Shown one piece after another: positions 18,991 through 28,388 of a stretch of DNA of 64,000 bases. The notes below the pieces were generated by a model. The model made no database searches. It saw nothing but the letters and a program-made list of their open reading frames with translations, and was not told where the DNA came from. A program made the position numbers and the translations under genes. Numbering within the stretch: position 1 is the stretch's first letter; each line of letters opens with the position of its first letter. Source of the DNA: Desulfuromusa kysingii (GTDB lineage Bacteria > Desulfobacterota > Desulfuromonadia > Desulfuromonadales > Geopsychrobacteraceae); NCBI RefSeq assembly GCF_900107645.1, contig NZ_FNQN01000009.1:62001-126000 (forward strand). The letters are read 5' to 3'.

Positions 18991-19918
18991 AATTATAAAT
19001 ACGAATCAGACATTTTTGGTTGTCGCACATGAAAATCCAGATGGTGACGCGATAGGTTCAACCCTTGGTCTCGCACTGGCTTTACGTGACATGGGTAAAG
19101 AGGTCGTTGCCTATAATGTTAATAGTGTCCCAGCTGTTATGCGTTTTTTACCCGAGTCTGACTTTATATCAAACAGCCTGCCTGAAAACGCTGGTTTCGA
19201 TGTCGCTTTTGTTTTGGATGCTGGTGATCTGGAAAGGACCACATTACCTGTTAAGGATCTATGTCAAACCCTGATTAATATTGATCATCATCCTGATTCT
19301 ACATTTGGTGATCCATGTTATCTTGATACCACTGCCTGTGCGACAGCGGTCTTAATTTACCGCTTGTTGTCAGCTTGTCAGTACCCCATGAGTTTGCCTG
19401 TTGCTAAAGCTCTCTATTTGGGAATCCTATCTGATACCGGCTCTTTCCGTTACTCCAGTGCCAACCAGGAGGCCTTTCTGGTTGCAGGAGAGTTGGTTGG
19501 GCTGGGAGTAGATCCTTGGGAAGTTTCTAGCAACCTCTATGAAAGCCATGCTCCTGAGCGGATGAAATTGCTTGGCATGGTCCTCCCCACTTTACATATT
19601 GCCGCTTCCGGGCGTTATGCTTCCGTTGTCTTGACTCTGGACGCTCTTAAAAAATCTGGTGCCTTGGAGGAACATGCTGACGGGTTTGTGAACTATCCAC
19701 GTTCAATCTCAGGTGTTGAAGTCGCTCTATTTTTTAACCAAATTTCCAGTGACCTCTATAAGATTAGCTTCCGGTCTCGTGGTAACATTGATGTTGGCAG
19801 TCTTGCCCACAAGTTGGGTGGTGGGGGACATCATAACGCTGCTGGTGCCAAACTCAGTGGATCACTGGATGAAGTGAAAACATCAGTATTCACCTTGCTT
19901 GACCAACTTCTCAGTTAA
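18968..19918 (+). CDS. nrnA: Bifunctional oligoribonuclease / pAp phosphatase NrnA (DHH family)
   Basis: Mn-dependent DHH-DHHA1 phosphoesterase that degrades short RNA oligonucleotides and can hydrolyse 3'-phosphoadenosine 5'-phosphate. The 316 residues contain the metal motifs ENPDGDAIGS (motif I), VLDAGD (motif II), NIDHHPDS (the DHH motif) and SDTGSFRYS (motif IV), then the DHHA1 motif GGGGHHNAAG. The start is ATG at 18968 inside the end of rbfA. Placement between rbfA and truB is standard for the group. Confidence 0.94.
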   Translation: MIIQQIIEIINTNQTFLVVAHENPDGDAIGSTLGLALALRDMGKEVVAYNVNSVPAVMRFLPESDFISNSLPENAGFDVAFVLDAGDLERTTLPVKDLCQTLINIDHHPDSTFGDPCYLDTTACATAVLIYRLLSACQYPMSLPVAKALYLGILSDTGSFRYSSANQEAFLVAGELVGLGVDPWEVSSNLYESHAPERMKLLGMVLPTLHIAASGRYASVVLTLDALKKSGALEEHADGFVNYPRSISGVEVALFFNQISSDLYKISFRSRGNIDVGSLAHKLGGGGHHNAAGAKLSGSLDEVKTSVFTLLDQLLS

Positions 19919-19922
19919 TATC

Positions 19923-20828
19923 TTGCACGGACTCCTTCTTATTGATAAAAGCGCGGGGATGACCTCTCACGATGTCGTCAGAAAAGTCAGGCGTATTTTC
20001 AAAACCCGTAAAGTTGGGCATGCTGGAACTCTTGACCCCTTGGCAACGGGTGTTTTACCGGTTGCGATTGGGGATGGAACCAAGATTCTCCAATTCTTGC
20101 TTGCAGAAGATAAGTCCTACCGGGCGACATTTAAATTTGGGTTCACTACGGACACTCTTGATATTGATGGACAAATTCTTTTACAACGGCTTGTCCCTGA
20201 ATTTGACCTCACTGATTTGGAACAAATTTGTGCCGAATTTCGTGGCAATATTGAACAGCTCCCACCGATGTTTTCTGCCCTTAAAAAAGATGGCGTTCCG
20301 CTTTATAAGCTTGCACGCCAAGGAAAGACTGTTGAACGTCAACATCGACAAGTCACGATCAAGCGGCTCGAAATTATCAACTGCAAAGCCCATGAAGTCA
20401 CTATTGAAGTTGATTGTTCGAAGGGGACCTATATTCGTTCTCTTGTTAGCGATATCGGTGAGCGACTCGGGTGTGGTGCCTGTTTGACAGGATTACGCCG
20501 TATCCGCAGCGGTGAATTTGCTATCGATCAATGTCACACTTTGGAAAGTTTGCAACAGTTGGATGACCTTTCGACGTCACTCCTGTCACTTGACGATGCT
20601 TTGGCTTGTTGCCCAGCGGTGCAATTAAATGAACCCGCTGCCGCCGCGTTAAAGTTTGGTATCCCTCCACAGTTAAGTCAGACCCAAGTGGATGCCGAGA
20701 TTGTCGATGGCGATCTGTTGCGTTTACAAGTTGACTCGAAATTAGCTGCCGTCGCGCGCTATGCCCCTTTGCGCAATAAGGAAAAACGCGGCGATTTTGA
20801 ACTGATCAGAGTCTTTGGTAGTCACTGA
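19923..20828 (+). CDS. truB: tRNA pseudouridine-55 synthase
   Basis: Converts U55 in the T loop of tRNAs to pseudouridine. About 301 residues; the catalytic Asp lies in GHAGTLDPLATGVLP, with IDKSAGMTSHDVV at the N-terminus and KGTYIRSLVSDIG in the second half. The C-terminal domain is PUA-like but divergent. No ATG is available. TTG at 19923 gives the standard MHGLLLIDK start and clears the nrnA stop by four bases, while TTG at 19899 would add eight residues and overlap nrnA. Neither has a strong ribosome site, so coupling to nrnA translation is likely. Confidence 0.92.
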   Translation: MHGLLLIDKSAGMTSHDVVRKVRRIFKTRKVGHAGTLDPLATGVLPVAIGDGTKILQFLLAEDKSYRATFKFGFTTDTLDIDGQILLQRLVPEFDLTDLEQICAEFRGNIEQLPPMFSALKKDGVPLYKLARQGKTVERQHRQVTIKRLEIINCKAHEVTIEVDCSKGTYIRSLVSDIGERLGCGACLTGLRRIRSGEFAIDQCHTLESLQQLDDLSTSLLSLDDALACCPAVQLNEPAAAALKFGIPPQLSQTQVDAEIVDGDLLRLQVDSKLAAVARYAPLRNKEKRGDFELIRVFGSH

Positions 20829-20970
20829 ATGGTTATTGGTTGGTTGTGTGGAGATCTTAGTCTTATAGAGTCAGTATGGCCCTATAGGAGCATCGTTGTG
20901 GTGTGTTTAATCTTTACAGACGATCTTGAATTGTGGTAGAAATCGCAACCTATAGACATTTGTCAAAAAC

Positions 20971-20992
20971 AGCCACGCCACTGGCTTTTATT
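20971..20992 (+). terminator. Weak hairpin between truB and rpsO
   Basis: AGCCA (20971-20975), six-base loop, TGGCT (20982-20986), then TTTATT. The stem is only five base pairs. It could partially end the nusA-truB transcript before rpsO. Confidence 0.35.
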
Positions 20993-21014
20993 GGACTTGA
21001 AAAGGAGAACTATC

Positions 21015-21281
21015 GTGCTTGGCACAGACTGTAAACAGGAAATTATCAATACCTATAAGCGTCATGAAGGTGACACCGGTTCACCAGAAGTGCAGATCGC
21101 CCTTCTAAGTGAACGAATTACCTACCTGACAGAGCATTTTAAAACCCATAAGAAAGATCATCATTCCCGTCGAGGTCTTCTGAAAATGGTCGGCCAACGT
21201 CGTCGATTGCTTGATTATCTCTTTAAGCAAGACGTCGAACGATACAAGACGATTATTCAAGCTCTCGGTCTTCGCCGTTAA
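21015..21281 (+). CDS. rpsO: 30S ribosomal protein S15
   Basis: Primary 16S rRNA-binding protein of the 30S platform. 88 residues from GTG at 21015, the normal S15 length, with the typical [31 protein letters not shown] and LLDYL blocks. AAGGAG at 21003-21008 sits seven bases before this GTG. The frame is open from a TTG at 20991, but starting there would precede the ribosome site. rpsO-pnp is a conserved pair, and a strong hairpin separates the two. Confidence 0.97.
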   Translation: MLGTDCKQEIINTYKRHEGDTGSPEVQIALLSERITYLTEHFKTHKKDHHSRRGLLKMVGQRRRLLDYLFKQDVERYKTIIQALGLRR

Positions 21282-21285
21282 AAAG

Positions 21286-21325
21286 AGCAGCATGCCTGAT
21301 TGGGCATGCTGCTTTTATTTTTTTA
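21286..21325 (+). terminator. Rho-independent terminator between rpsO and pnp
   Basis: An 11-bp perfect stem, AGCAGCATGCC (21286-21296) with GGCATGCTGCT (21303-21313), six-base loop, then a T-rich tract. It starts five bases after the rpsO stop and would separate or reduce transcription into pnp, as in E. coli. Confidence 0.85.
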
Positions 21326-21347
21326 TGTCGGCTGTAGAGGCTGTCCG

Positions 21348-21383
21348 GAGAGAACCCCTGGCAATTGTGGCGGGGGTTGTCTC
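21348..21383 (+). promoter_or_regulatory. Stem-loop in the pnp leader
   Basis: GAGA (21348-21351) and AACCCC (21353-21358) pair with GGGGTT (21373-21378) and TCTC (21380-21383), with one G-G mismatch between the two helices. The hairpin lies about 75 bases before pnp. In enterobacteria a long leader stem cut by RNase III mediates pnp autoregulation; a similar role here is inferred. Confidence 0.45.
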
Positions 21384-21456
21384 AGGCCATCCTCTTATAG
21401 CTTTTACACAAGCAACGGTTCCATATGGATGGAATCAATTTTAAAAGGAGAACTAC

Positions 21457-23556
21457 ATGGCCTATCATAAGGTTGAAGTAGAATTTAATGGACAACCCTT
21501 GACGATTGAAACAGGCAAAGTTGCCCGTCAGGCAGACGGAGCAGTTATTGTAACTTATGGTGAAACTAAGGTGCTTTGTACTGTGGTTTCAGCCAAAAAA
21601 ATGCGTGAAGGTCAGGACTTCTTTCCTTTAACCGTCAACTACGCTGAAAAGTTTTATGCCGCTGGGAAGATTCCTGGTTCATTCTTCCGTCGTGAACGTG
21701 GTTCCACTGAGCGTGAAACCCTGATCTGTCGGCTGATTGATCGCCCCATGCGTCCTCTCTTTCCAAAGGGTTACATGTTTGAAACCCAGATTATGCCATC
21801 TGTTATTTCTGCTGATCTGGTTAATGATCCTGATACATTAGCAATGGTTGCTGCTTCAGCTTCTGTTGCCGTTTCAGATATCCCTTTTGAAGGACCTATT
21901 GCTGCGGTTCGTGTTGGTCGCGTTGATGGTCAACTCGTGGCGAACCCAACCAATGAACAGATTGCCGAAAGTGATTTAGAGATTGTTATTTCAGGCTCTA
22001 AAGATGCGGTAATGATGGTGGAAGGTGAGTCGGCGTTTTTTACTGAAGCTGAGATGCTTGAAGCTATTTTCTTTGGTCATGCTGCGCTGCAACCGCTGAT
22101 TGAGTTGCAAGAGGAGTTGGCCAACTTAGTCGGTAAAGATAAGCGGGCTTTTGAGGTTGCTGTTGCTGATGAAGCTCTTGTTTCTAAGGTCACTGAATTA
22201 GCTGAGGCCAAAGTCATCGAGGCAGTTCGCATTCACAGTAAACAGGATCGTTATGCAGCTCTCGCTGAAAATCGTGCTCAGGTTCAAGAGCAGCTGGCAG
22301 ACGAGTTTGCTGGCCGTGAAGGTGAAATTTCTGCTGCCCTTGGTGCTGTAGAAAAAAGAGTCGTCCGGCAGATGGTGACGAAAGAGCGGATCCGTATTGA
22401 TGGTCGTGACATGACAACGATCCGTCCTATCAGTTGTGAAGTGGGTGTTCTGCCCCGTTCTCATGGGAGTGCCCTGTTTACCCGTGGAGAAACCCAAGCT
22501 CTGGTTGCCGCTACTTTAGGGACCGGTACTGATGAGCAACGGATGGATAATATCCAAGGGATGGAATTCAAGAAGTTTATGCTGCATTACAATTTCCCTC
22601 CATTTTGTGTTGGTGAAACCAGTATGCGTCTTTTTCCGGGTCGTCGGGAAATTGGTCATGGCATGCTTGCAGAGCGCAGCGCCGCGCAAATTTTGCCCAA
22701 GCATGAGGATTTCCCTTACACTATCCGGGTGGTGTCAGACATTCTTGAATCAAATGGATCGTCATCAATGGCCTCAGTTTGTGGTGCCTCTCTATCTTTG
22801 ATGGACGCTGGGGTGCCAGTTTCTGAAGCGATCTCCGGGATTGCTATGGGGCTGATTAAAGAAGGGGATGATGTTGCTGTCTTGTCGGATATCCTTGGTG
22901 ATGAAGATCATCTTGGTGATATGGACTTCAAAGTCACAGGTTCTGCGAGGGGAATTACTGCTTTGCAGATGGATATCAAAATTACCGGTGTGACCAGAGA
23001 AATTATGCAACAAGCGCTGGAGCAGGCGCGCGAAGGGCGGATTCATATCCTTGGCGAAATGGCTAAAGCTATTGATGCTCCACGTGCTGAACTTTCTGAA
23101 CATGCACCACAGATCACCAGTATTAAGGTGAAATCTGATCAGGTCAGAACAGTTATTGGTTCTGGTGGTAAAAATATCCGTGGCATTATTGATGCGACAG
23201 GTTGTGCCATTGATATTGAGGATGATGGTACTATCAAGATTGCGTCATCTGATGGCCTGGCAGCGAAAGAGGCGATTAAGATGATCCGTGATTTGACCCA
23301 GGAAGCTGAAGTTGACAAGCTTTACATGGGAAAAGTTAAAAAAATCATGGAATTTGGTGCTTTTGTAGAAATTTTCCCAGGGACAGACGGTCTGGTTCAC
23401 GTCTCTGAACTGGCAAAAGAGCGGGTACGCAATGTCACTGATGTTCTTAATGAAGGGGACGAAGTATTGGTGAAGTGTATCGGCGTCGATCGTCAAGGGA
23501 AAATAAAACTTTCCCGTAAGGCCGCTTTAGGACTGGAATTACCCGAAGAGGGTTAA
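21457..23556 (+). CDS. pnp: Polyribonucleotide nucleotidyltransferase (PNPase)
   Basis: 3'-5' phosphorolytic exoribonuclease and degradosome component. The 699 residues contain two RNase PH-like halves joined by an all-alpha domain, with the C-terminal half active: [14 protein letters not shown] and [19 protein letters not shown], and Mg ligands in the [13 protein letters not shown] region. These are followed by a KH domain ([15 protein letters not shown]) and an S1 domain ([15 protein letters not shown]). AAAGGAG precedes the ATG by about seven bases. The gene follows rpsO behind a terminator and a leader stem. Confidence 0.98.
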   Translation: MAYHKVEVEFNGQPLTIETGKVARQADGAVIVTYGETKVLCTVVSAKKMREGQDFFPLTVNYAEKFYAAGKIPGSFFRRERGSTERETLICRLIDRPMRPLFPKGYMFETQIMPSVISADLVNDPDTLAMVAASASVAVSDIPFEGPIAAVRVGRVDGQLVANPTNEQIAESDLEIVISGSKDAVMMVEGESAFFTEAEMLEAIFFGHAALQPLIELQEELANLVGKDKRAFEVAVADEALVSKVTELAEAKVIEAVRIHSKQDRYAALAENRAQVQEQLADEFAGREGEISAALGAVEKRVVRQMVTKERIRIDGRDMTTIRPISCEVGVLPRSHGSALFTRGETQALVAATLGTGTDEQRMDNIQGMEFKKFMLHYNFPPFCVGETSMRLFPGRREIGHGMLAERSAAQILPKHEDFPYTIRVVSDILESNGSSSMASVCGASLSLMDAGVPVSEAISGIAMGLIKEGDDVAVLSDILGDEDHLGDMDFKVTGSARGITALQMDIKITGVTREIMQQALEQAREGRIHILGEMAKAIDAPRAELSEHAPQITSIKVKSDQVRTVIGSGGKNIRGIIDATGCAIDIEDDGTIKIASSDGLAAKEAIKMIRDLTQEAEVDKLYMGKVKKIMEFGAFVEIFPGTDGLVHVSELAKERVRNVTDVLNEGDEVLVKCIGVDRQGKIKLSRKAALGLELPEEG

Positions 23557-23592
23557 TCCCCTTTTTAATTTTCAGTAAAATATTATTATCAT

Positions 23593-23631
23593 GGCCGGTG
23601 AAGAGTGCTTATTTCTTCATCGGCCCTTTTT
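23593..23631 (+). terminator. Rho-independent terminator after pnp
   Basis: A 12-bp stem (23593-23604 with 23614-23625) containing one G-U pair and a 9-base loop, followed by C and five T residues. It ends only 15 bases before the dut ATG. Confidence 0.85.
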
Positions 23632-23645
23632 GATTGGACGGTATT

Positions 23646-24104
23646 ATGTTGAAGCCTCAGGTTATGATAAAAAAACTTCATCCACAGGCTGTTATTCCCA
23701 AGTATATGACCGAATTAGCGGCTGGGATGGATGTGTGTGCCTTCATGCAAGAACCTCTTCAGCTTCAACCGGGGCAACGGGCACTGATCCCCACAGGGTT
23801 ATCATTTGCACTCCCTGCGGGATTTGAAATTCAGGTGCGACCTCGCTCCGGACTCGCCATTAAACATGGAATCGCCTTGGTCAATTCACCGGGGACGATC
23901 GATGCTGATTATCGCGGAGAAGTTGCTATTATTTTGATTAATCATGGTCAAGAGCCCTTTACGGTCAATTCAGGAGATCGTATTGCCCAACTTGTCGTCG
24001 CTCCTATCTGCCAAGCTGATCTCATTGAAGTTTCCGAACTCTCAGAGACGTTGCGTGGTGCAGGTGGCTTTGGCCATACGGGGAGTCACAATGAAAAAGT
24101 CTAA
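23646..24104 (+). CDS. dut: dUTP diphosphatase
   Basis: Trimeric dUTPase that hydrolyses dUTP to dUMP plus pyrophosphate, preventing uracil in DNA and feeding dTMP synthesis. 152 residues from ATG 23646, with all five family motifs: [10 protein letters not shown] (I), [11 protein letters not shown] (II), [11 protein letters not shown] (III), GDRIAQLV (IV) and [10 protein letters not shown] (V, the mobile C-terminal lid). The frame opens at TTG 23634, but that codon is inside the preceding terminator region, so the ATG is preferred. It overlaps ybeD by 14 bases. Confidence 0.96.
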   Translation: MLKPQVMIKKLHPQAVIPKYMTELAAGMDVCAFMQEPLQLQPGQRALIPTGLSFALPAGFEIQVRPRSGLAIKHGIALVNSPGTIDADYRGEVAIILINHGQEPFTVNSGDRIAQLVVAPICQADLIEVSELSETLRGAGGFGHTGSHNEKV

Positions 24105-24360
24105 TCCTGCGGATTTATTCGAATTTCCCTGTCAGTACCAGTTTAAAGCCATGGGACTTGCGGGTGATGATTTTCGAGAAGCTATTGTTGCTGCTGTTGC
24201 TGAGCATGTTCCTGTCGCAACCGATGCCGTCCTCTGTCGCCCCAGCGGTCAAGGAACCTACCAATCGGTTTCACTCCTGGTGACCCTGCATAGCTATGAG
24301 CAACTCACCGCTATCTATGCGGATATGCGTCTTGTCAACGGGTTGAAGATGTTGCTTTAA
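24091..24360 (+). CDS. ybeD: YbeD/DUF493 family protein
   Basis: 89-residue small alpha/beta protein of the YbeD (DUF493) family, whose structure resembles ACT-like regulatory domains. Biochemical function is not established. Family pattern: [19 protein letters not shown] at the start and [20 protein letters not shown] near the C-terminus. The start ATG at 24091 lies within the end of dut and follows GGGGAG. The frame is open upstream in dut only by chance. Confidence 0.85.
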   Translation: MKKSNPADLFEFPCQYQFKAMGLAGDDFREAIVAAVAEHVPVATDAVLCRPSGQGTYQSVSLLVTLHSYEQLTAIYADMRLVNGLKMLL

Positions 24361-24417
24361 TCCCATTTTAGGATTATTATCGATCGTTAAAATATTTGTT
24401 TAGAGGAGAAAACGACG

Positions 24418-25026
24418 ATGTTTTTATCAATTAATCCTGATAATCCTCAACCACGGTTAATCAAACAGGTTGTTGCCTGTCTGCAACAAGGGGGGGTCAT
24501 TATCTATCCGACGGATACGACCTATGGACTTGGTTGTGATATTTTTAATCGCAAGGGCGTCAAAAAGATATTCCAGATCAAGCAGCGCGATCAACGTAAG
24601 CCTTTCTCTTTTATCTGTAATGATCTTGCCGAAATCTCTAATTATGCTCAAGTGAGTAATTTTGCCTTTAAAATTATGAAGAGATATCTTCCCGGAGCTT
24701 TTACTTTTGTCCTTGACGCGACAAAAATTGTTCCTGATTCCCTCAGCACTAAACAAAAAACCGTAGGTGTACGTATCCCTGAGAATGAAATCTGTCGCGC
24801 GATTGTCAAAGAACTTGGCCATCCTTTGGTGACGACCAGTGCCAATACCTCTGGAGAAAACACTCCTCAAGATCCAGTTGAGATCGAAGAGACCATGGGT
24901 CATTTGGTCGATTTTGTCATTGACGGTGGAATATCTATGCAAGAGGCTTCAACGGTAATCAGTCTGGTTGATGATCAAATTGAGATTATCCGCCAAGGCA
25001 GCGGTGACACCTCCTGGATCGAATAA
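24418..25026 (+). CDS. yciO: YciO/TsaC/Sua5-family protein, probable threonylcarbamoyl-AMP synthase
   Basis: 202-residue YrdC-fold protein. The N-terminus (INPDNPQPRLIKQVV) and length are those of the YciO subgroup rather than E. coli TsaC. Residues typical of the active TsaC site are kept: PTDTTYGLGCD, the KQRDQRKPF basic motif and TTSANTSGE. TsaC-type enzymes make threonylcarbamoyl-AMP from Thr, bicarbonate and ATP for the t6A37 modification of tRNAs. Whether this copy or another genomic TsaC does so cannot be decided here. A TTAGAGGAG ribosome site precedes the ATG, and tRNA-related cca follows. Confidence 0.87.
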   Translation: MFLSINPDNPQPRLIKQVVACLQQGGVIIYPTDTTYGLGCDIFNRKGVKKIFQIKQRDQRKPFSFICNDLAEISNYAQVSNFAFKIMKRYLPGAFTFVLDATKIVPDSLSTKQKTVGVRIPENEICRAIVKELGHPLVTTSANTSGENTPQDPVEIEETMGHLVDFVIDGGISMQEASTVISLVDDQIEIIRQGSGDTSWIE

Positions 25027-25079
25027 ATTCACCATCCAAGGCAACTGTTCCACAGATTTTAATTGCGGAGTCTGTCAAC

Positions 25080-26393
25080 GTGTCTCCAAGTTTACGCCCG
25101 CTGATCAATTTTATTCATGGTCATGCTGAGTTAAATATCCTTGTTCACAGTATGCAGAAAAGTGAAGCGAGTTATTGGCTCGTTGGTGGATGTCTGCGTA
25201 ATTCACTTTTAAATTTGCCCCAAGTTGATATTGATATTGCCTGCTCTTACGATCCAACTCCTCTTGTACGTGACTGGAGTTCACAAGTTTCTGGACACTG
25301 GTTCTGGTTGGATTCTGAACGGAGACAGAGTCGTGTCATTTTGACATCCGGTTTAGCTTTGGACTTTGCCCCATTGCGGTCAACTTCAATCAGTAACGAT
25401 TTACGTTTACGCGATTTCACCGTCAATGCATTAGCCCTGCCTGTCGATGAATTGTACCCGAACTCCCCCCTCTTAGACCCACTGAACGGGATAAATCACC
25501 TTAATGATCGACAACTATTTTGTTGTTCGGAACAAAGTTTCATCGATGATCCGCTGCGGATGTTAAAAGGTGTTCGGCATGCGGTGACCCTTAATTTTGA
25601 ACTTGCAGTGGAGACGCTGCGTCTGATTGCTGCATCGCAGGAACTTCTTAAATGTTCCGCGGGTGAAAGGATTAGGGATGAGTTCGCCAAAATATTTAAC
25701 TCAGAAAATGTCGTTGGCGGAGTGCAACTCCTTTTTACCAGTGGTTTACTTGCTGTCTTGTTTGGACCCGCAGGTGAGGATTGGGACTTTCATTCGGCGC
25801 TGAGTAAGATCGATGAACTGCGTGATAAAATTGATGCTGGTAGATCAGCGCAAGTGGAATCTTTATCTGTAACAACAAAACAGGGCTCATTTTCTCTTCG
25901 CGGACTGTTAATATTTTCTCTCTTGATAAAGCTCTATCAACCAGAAAATCTGCCGGAGTTGTTGCATGGACGGTTACGCCTGAGTCGGCGCGATAAGGCT
26001 TTGATCATTGCCCTTCAAGCAGCACTGGATTTAGAGACGCTATCTCTGCTGGAAACAATCACCGGAAAGAGACGAGAAGCGTTGCTGGCTGAAAGCCTCG
26101 GTCCTTTTTATTTTGAACGGGTCCTTTTGTGGGGAGTCTATCCTGCGCTTATATCCCTTGATCGCTTGATTGAGATACAGAGATCTTTCGACCATGAACA
26201 GGTCTCAGGAGTGGTCCCAGCCTTGTTGAATGGTCGACAGATTGCCGCTTTTTTGGCGCCTCAGCGAGGCGTTAAAATAGGGGAGTGGCTGGGCAAGATT
26301 AAACTAGCTGAAATTAAAGGGGAAATATCAAGTGTTTTAGAGGCTGAAAAGTGGTTGAAAAGCAAATTAATATTTGACAAAAAAGAGGCCTAA
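25080..26393 (+). CDS. cca: CCA tRNA nucleotidyltransferase / poly(A) polymerase family protein
   Basis: Class II nucleotidyltransferase that adds or repairs CCA at tRNA 3' ends, or possibly a poly(A) polymerase. The 437 residues begin with the head domain: [12 protein letters not shown], metal Asp pair in [17 protein letters not shown], then the RNA-binding neck ([12 protein letters not shown]). The C-terminal half is poorly conserved helical body without a recognisable HD motif. GTG at 25080 is the start, with GCGGAG ten bases upstream. Since all three tRNAs in this window already encode CCA, repair or polyadenylation is plausible. The last codons contain the tRNA-Gly promoter. Confidence 0.88.
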   Translation: MSPSLRPLINFIHGHAELNILVHSMQKSEASYWLVGGCLRNSLLNLPQVDIDIACSYDPTPLVRDWSSQVSGHWFWLDSERRQSRVILTSGLALDFAPLRSTSISNDLRLRDFTVNALALPVDELYPNSPLLDPLNGINHLNDRQLFCCSEQSFIDDPLRMLKGVRHAVTLNFELAVETLRLIAASQELLKCSAGERIRDEFAKIFNSENVVGGVQLLFTSGLLAVLFGPAGEDWDFHSALSKIDELRDKIDAGRSAQVESLSVTTKQGSFSLRGLLIFSLLIKLYQPENLPELLHGRLRLSRRDKALIIALQAALDLETLSLLETITGKRREALLAESLGPFYFERVLLWGVYPALISLDRLIEIQRSFDHEQVSGVVPALLNGRQIAAFLAPQRGVKIGEWLGKIKLAEIKGEISSVLEAEKWLKSKLIFDKKEA

Positions 26394-26403
26394 TCACTAT
26401 ACT
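26374..26403 (+). promoter_or_regulatory. Promoter for tRNA-Gly, inside the cca coding end
   Basis: Perfect TTGACA (26374-26379), 18-base spacer, TATACT (26398-26403, 5/6). The predicted start lies about seven bases before the tRNA 5' end. The -35 box and most of the spacer are within the last codons of cca. Confidence 0.7.
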
Positions 26404-26416
26404 GCGCAGCACCCAT

Positions 26417-26492
<76 letters not shown>

Positions 26493-26503
26493 ATTTAAAA
26501 AAT

Positions 26504-26531
26504 GCCCTGGATCTAAGATCCGGGGCTTTTT
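26504..26531 (+). terminator. Terminator of the tRNA-Gly transcript
   Basis: GCCCTGGATC (26504-26513), three-base loop, GATCCGGGGC (26517-26526), one G-U pair, then TTTTT. It starts 12 bases after the tRNA CCA end. Confidence 0.85.
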
Positions 26532-26581
26532 ACTCTGTGCTGGCGGTTTCTTTTTATTCCGGTAGCCGTTATAGTGAGTTT

Positions 26582-26755
26582 ATGAACAATTTAGAAGTTA
26601 AATGTCCCCGTTGTGGCAAGAAAACCATTTGGAGTGAAAATCCGGCGCGACCCTTCTGTTCTGAGCAATGTCGTATCATTGATCTTGGATGCTGGGCGAC
26701 TGAAGAGTATCGGGTCGTCGGTGACAAGGCTCCAGAAGTGGATCAAGATTCTTAA
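26582..26755 (+). CDS. yacG: DNA gyrase inhibitor YacG (zinc protein)
   Basis: 57-residue zinc protein; in E. coli YacG binds GyrB and blocks DNA binding by gyrase. Four zinc cysteines are visible: C8 and C11 (CPRC) and C26 and C30 (CSEQC), followed by the family block [13 protein letters not shown]. The frame is open upstream through the tRNA-Gly gene, which cannot be coding. ATG at 26582 gives the normal family N-terminus. It is 15 bases before queD and possibly co-transcribed with it. Confidence 0.92.
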   Translation: MNNLEVKCPRCGKKTIWSENPARPFCSEQCRIIDLGCWATEEYRVVGDKAPEVDQDS

Positions 26756-26770
26756 ATATCAGGAGATAAT

Positions 26771-27142
26771 ATGTACCACTTGACGATTTTAACCCATTTT
26801 GCTGCGGCACATAACCTGTTGAATTATCAGGGTGACTGTGAAAATTTACATGGACATAACTGGAAAATTGAGGTCACTGTCAATACGGAAGAGCTGAATG
26901 ACGCAGGGTTGGGCATTGACTTTAAAATACTGAAAAAACATACCAAAGAAGTCATGAACTATCTTGATCATAAATATCTTAATGATTTAGAGGCATTTAA
27001 AGGGATTAGTCCCTCATCAGAGCACATTGCGAAATTTATTTATGATCGACTGCTTGAGAGTTTGTCCCCTTATGCTGTTCATTTAGAAAAAATCACGGTC
27101 TGGGAATCGGATAATGCATATGCCACTTACACCCAAAGCTGA
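26771..27142 (+). CDS. queD: 6-carboxytetrahydropterin synthase QueD
   Basis: Converts dihydroneopterin triphosphate to 6-carboxy-5,6,7,8-tetrahydropterin, an early step of queuosine (tRNA) synthesis. The 123-residue protein has the T-fold family residues: zinc histidines H14, H27 and H29 (FAAAHN, NLHGHNW), catalytic C23 and the distal SSEHIAKFI and VWESDN blocks. An AGGAG ribosome site lies before the ATG. It overlaps queE by 29 bases, a strong sign of a functional pair. Confidence 0.95.
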   Translation: MYHLTILTHFAAAHNLLNYQGDCENLHGHNWKIEVTVNTEELNDAGLGIDFKILKKHTKEVMNYLDHKYLNDLEAFKGISPSSEHIAKFIYDRLLESLSPYAVHLEKITVWESDNAYATYTQS

Positions 27143-27869
27143 TCTCATCGAGATCTTTTCCTCCATTCAGGGGGAGGGGATCCTGGTTGGTTGTCGACAA
27201 ATTTTCTTACGTTTTTGTGGTTGTAATTTAAGTTGTCGCTATTGTGATACCAATTTTGAGAAAACTGATAAATGTCTGATCGAATCGATACCTGGTTCGG
27301 GCGAGTTGGATACCCTGAACAATCCTTTAAGTTTAGCTCAGGTCGAAACATTGCTGGATTCGTGGAATTCGGAGTTGCCTTCAGCTCACCACTCCATCAG
27401 TATTACCGGAGGAGAGCCATTGCTTCAGGCTGATCTTTTATTGTCCTGGTTGCCGACATTAAGGAAAGCCTTACCCATACATCTTGAAACCAATGGTACG
27501 TTGCCTGCTCAACTTGGAAAAGTCATCCAACATCTTGATTGGGTCTCGATGGATATTAAGCTGCACTCACAGACAGGTGAAAGGACCGAATGGGATCTTC
27601 ATCGTCAGTTTCTGGAGATTGCCAATCAAACTGACTGCTATGTAAAGCTGGTAGTTGGTGAGAATACTCCTGATCTGGAGATGCAACTTGCCGCTGATCT
27701 AGTCGCTACTGTCTCAAAATATATTCCAATTGTTTTGCAACCGGTGACCATGGATGGAAGGATTCAAGTATCTACCAGGCGGCTGTTACAGATGCAGGCA
27801 ATTATTGCTGAAGAGATCCCAAGTGTGCGAGTGATTCCGCAAACACATAGGTTCATGGGACTGTTATAG
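27114..27869 (+). CDS. queE: 7-carboxy-7-deazaguanine synthase QueE (radical SAM)
   Basis: Radical SAM enzyme that rearranges carboxytetrahydropterin to 7-carboxy-7-deazaguanine for queuosine. 251 residues, with the 4Fe-4S cysteine motif C37-x3-C41-x2-C44 (CNLSCRYC), substrate/SAM motifs FSSIQGEG and SITGGEPLLQ, and HLETNGT. It starts at ATG 27114 or 27120 inside queD. queC and queF are not in this window. It converges on coaD with only about 20 bases between stops. Confidence 0.95.
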   Translation: MHMPLTPKADLIEIFSSIQGEGILVGCRQIFLRFCGCNLSCRYCDTNFEKTDKCLIESIPGSGELDTLNNPLSLAQVETLLDSWNSELPSAHHSISITGGEPLLQADLLLSWLPTLRKALPIHLETNGTLPAQLGKVIQHLDWVSMDIKLHSQTGERTEWDLHRQFLEIANQTDCYVKLVVGENTPDLEMQLAADLVATVSKYIPIVLQPVTMDGRIQVSTRRLLQMQAIIAEEIPSVRVIPQTHRFMGLL

Positions 27870-27888
27870 CTATCAGTAAGCTGCTTGC

Positions 27889-28380
27889 TTATTTATTATC
27901 TGCAAACTTATTAACTAGTTTTTCCCTGACCAGTGGGGGAACAAATTTACTGATATCACCACCAAGTCGACCAACTTCTTTGACGATTGACGAACTCAGA
28001 TAGGCAAAATTGGGCGAAGTCATCATGAACAGAGTCTCTACTTGTTGACAGACTGTGTGGTTCATTTGTGCCAATTGAAATTCAAATTCAAAGTCGGTCA
28101 CTGCTCTCAATCCCCGCAGAATAACCCTTGCCTTCTTTTCAACGACATAATTGACCAATAGCCCGTCAAATGTTTCTACCTTCAGACGTGGATTGTCTGC
28201 AGTCAGGCTCATCAACATGTCGATTCTTTCAGAGACAGAGAACAAACTGTTTTTGTCGGAATTACTTGCTACGGCAATCACGACCGTGTCAAAAATTTCC
28301 AGCCCACGTTGAGCAATATCCAGATGACCATTGGTAAATGGATCAAATGATCCAGGATAGATGGCAATATGACGGTTCAT
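27889..28380 (-). CDS. coaD: Phosphopantetheine adenylyltransferase
   Basis: Penultimate step of coenzyme A synthesis: ATP + 4'-phosphopantetheine to dephospho-CoA. 163 residues with the nucleotidyltransferase motif GSFDPFTNGHLDI, the RGLRAVTDFEFEFQLA block and YLSSSIVKEV (ISSTxxR-type motif). ATG at 28380 has AAGGA seven bases upstream. The frame could extend to 28401, but that would enter rsmD. rsmD-coaD is a conserved pair, 8 bases apart here. Confidence 0.96.
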   Translation of the reverse strand: MNRHIAIYPGSFDPFTNGHLDIAQRGLEIFDTVVIAVASNSDKNSLFSVSERIDMLMSLTADNPRLKVETFDGLLVNYVVEKKARVILRGLRAVTDFEFEFQLAQMNHTVCQQVETLFMMTSPNFAYLSSSIVKEVGRLGGDISKFVPPLVREKLVNKFADNK

Positions 28381-28388
28381 AGGAGTCC

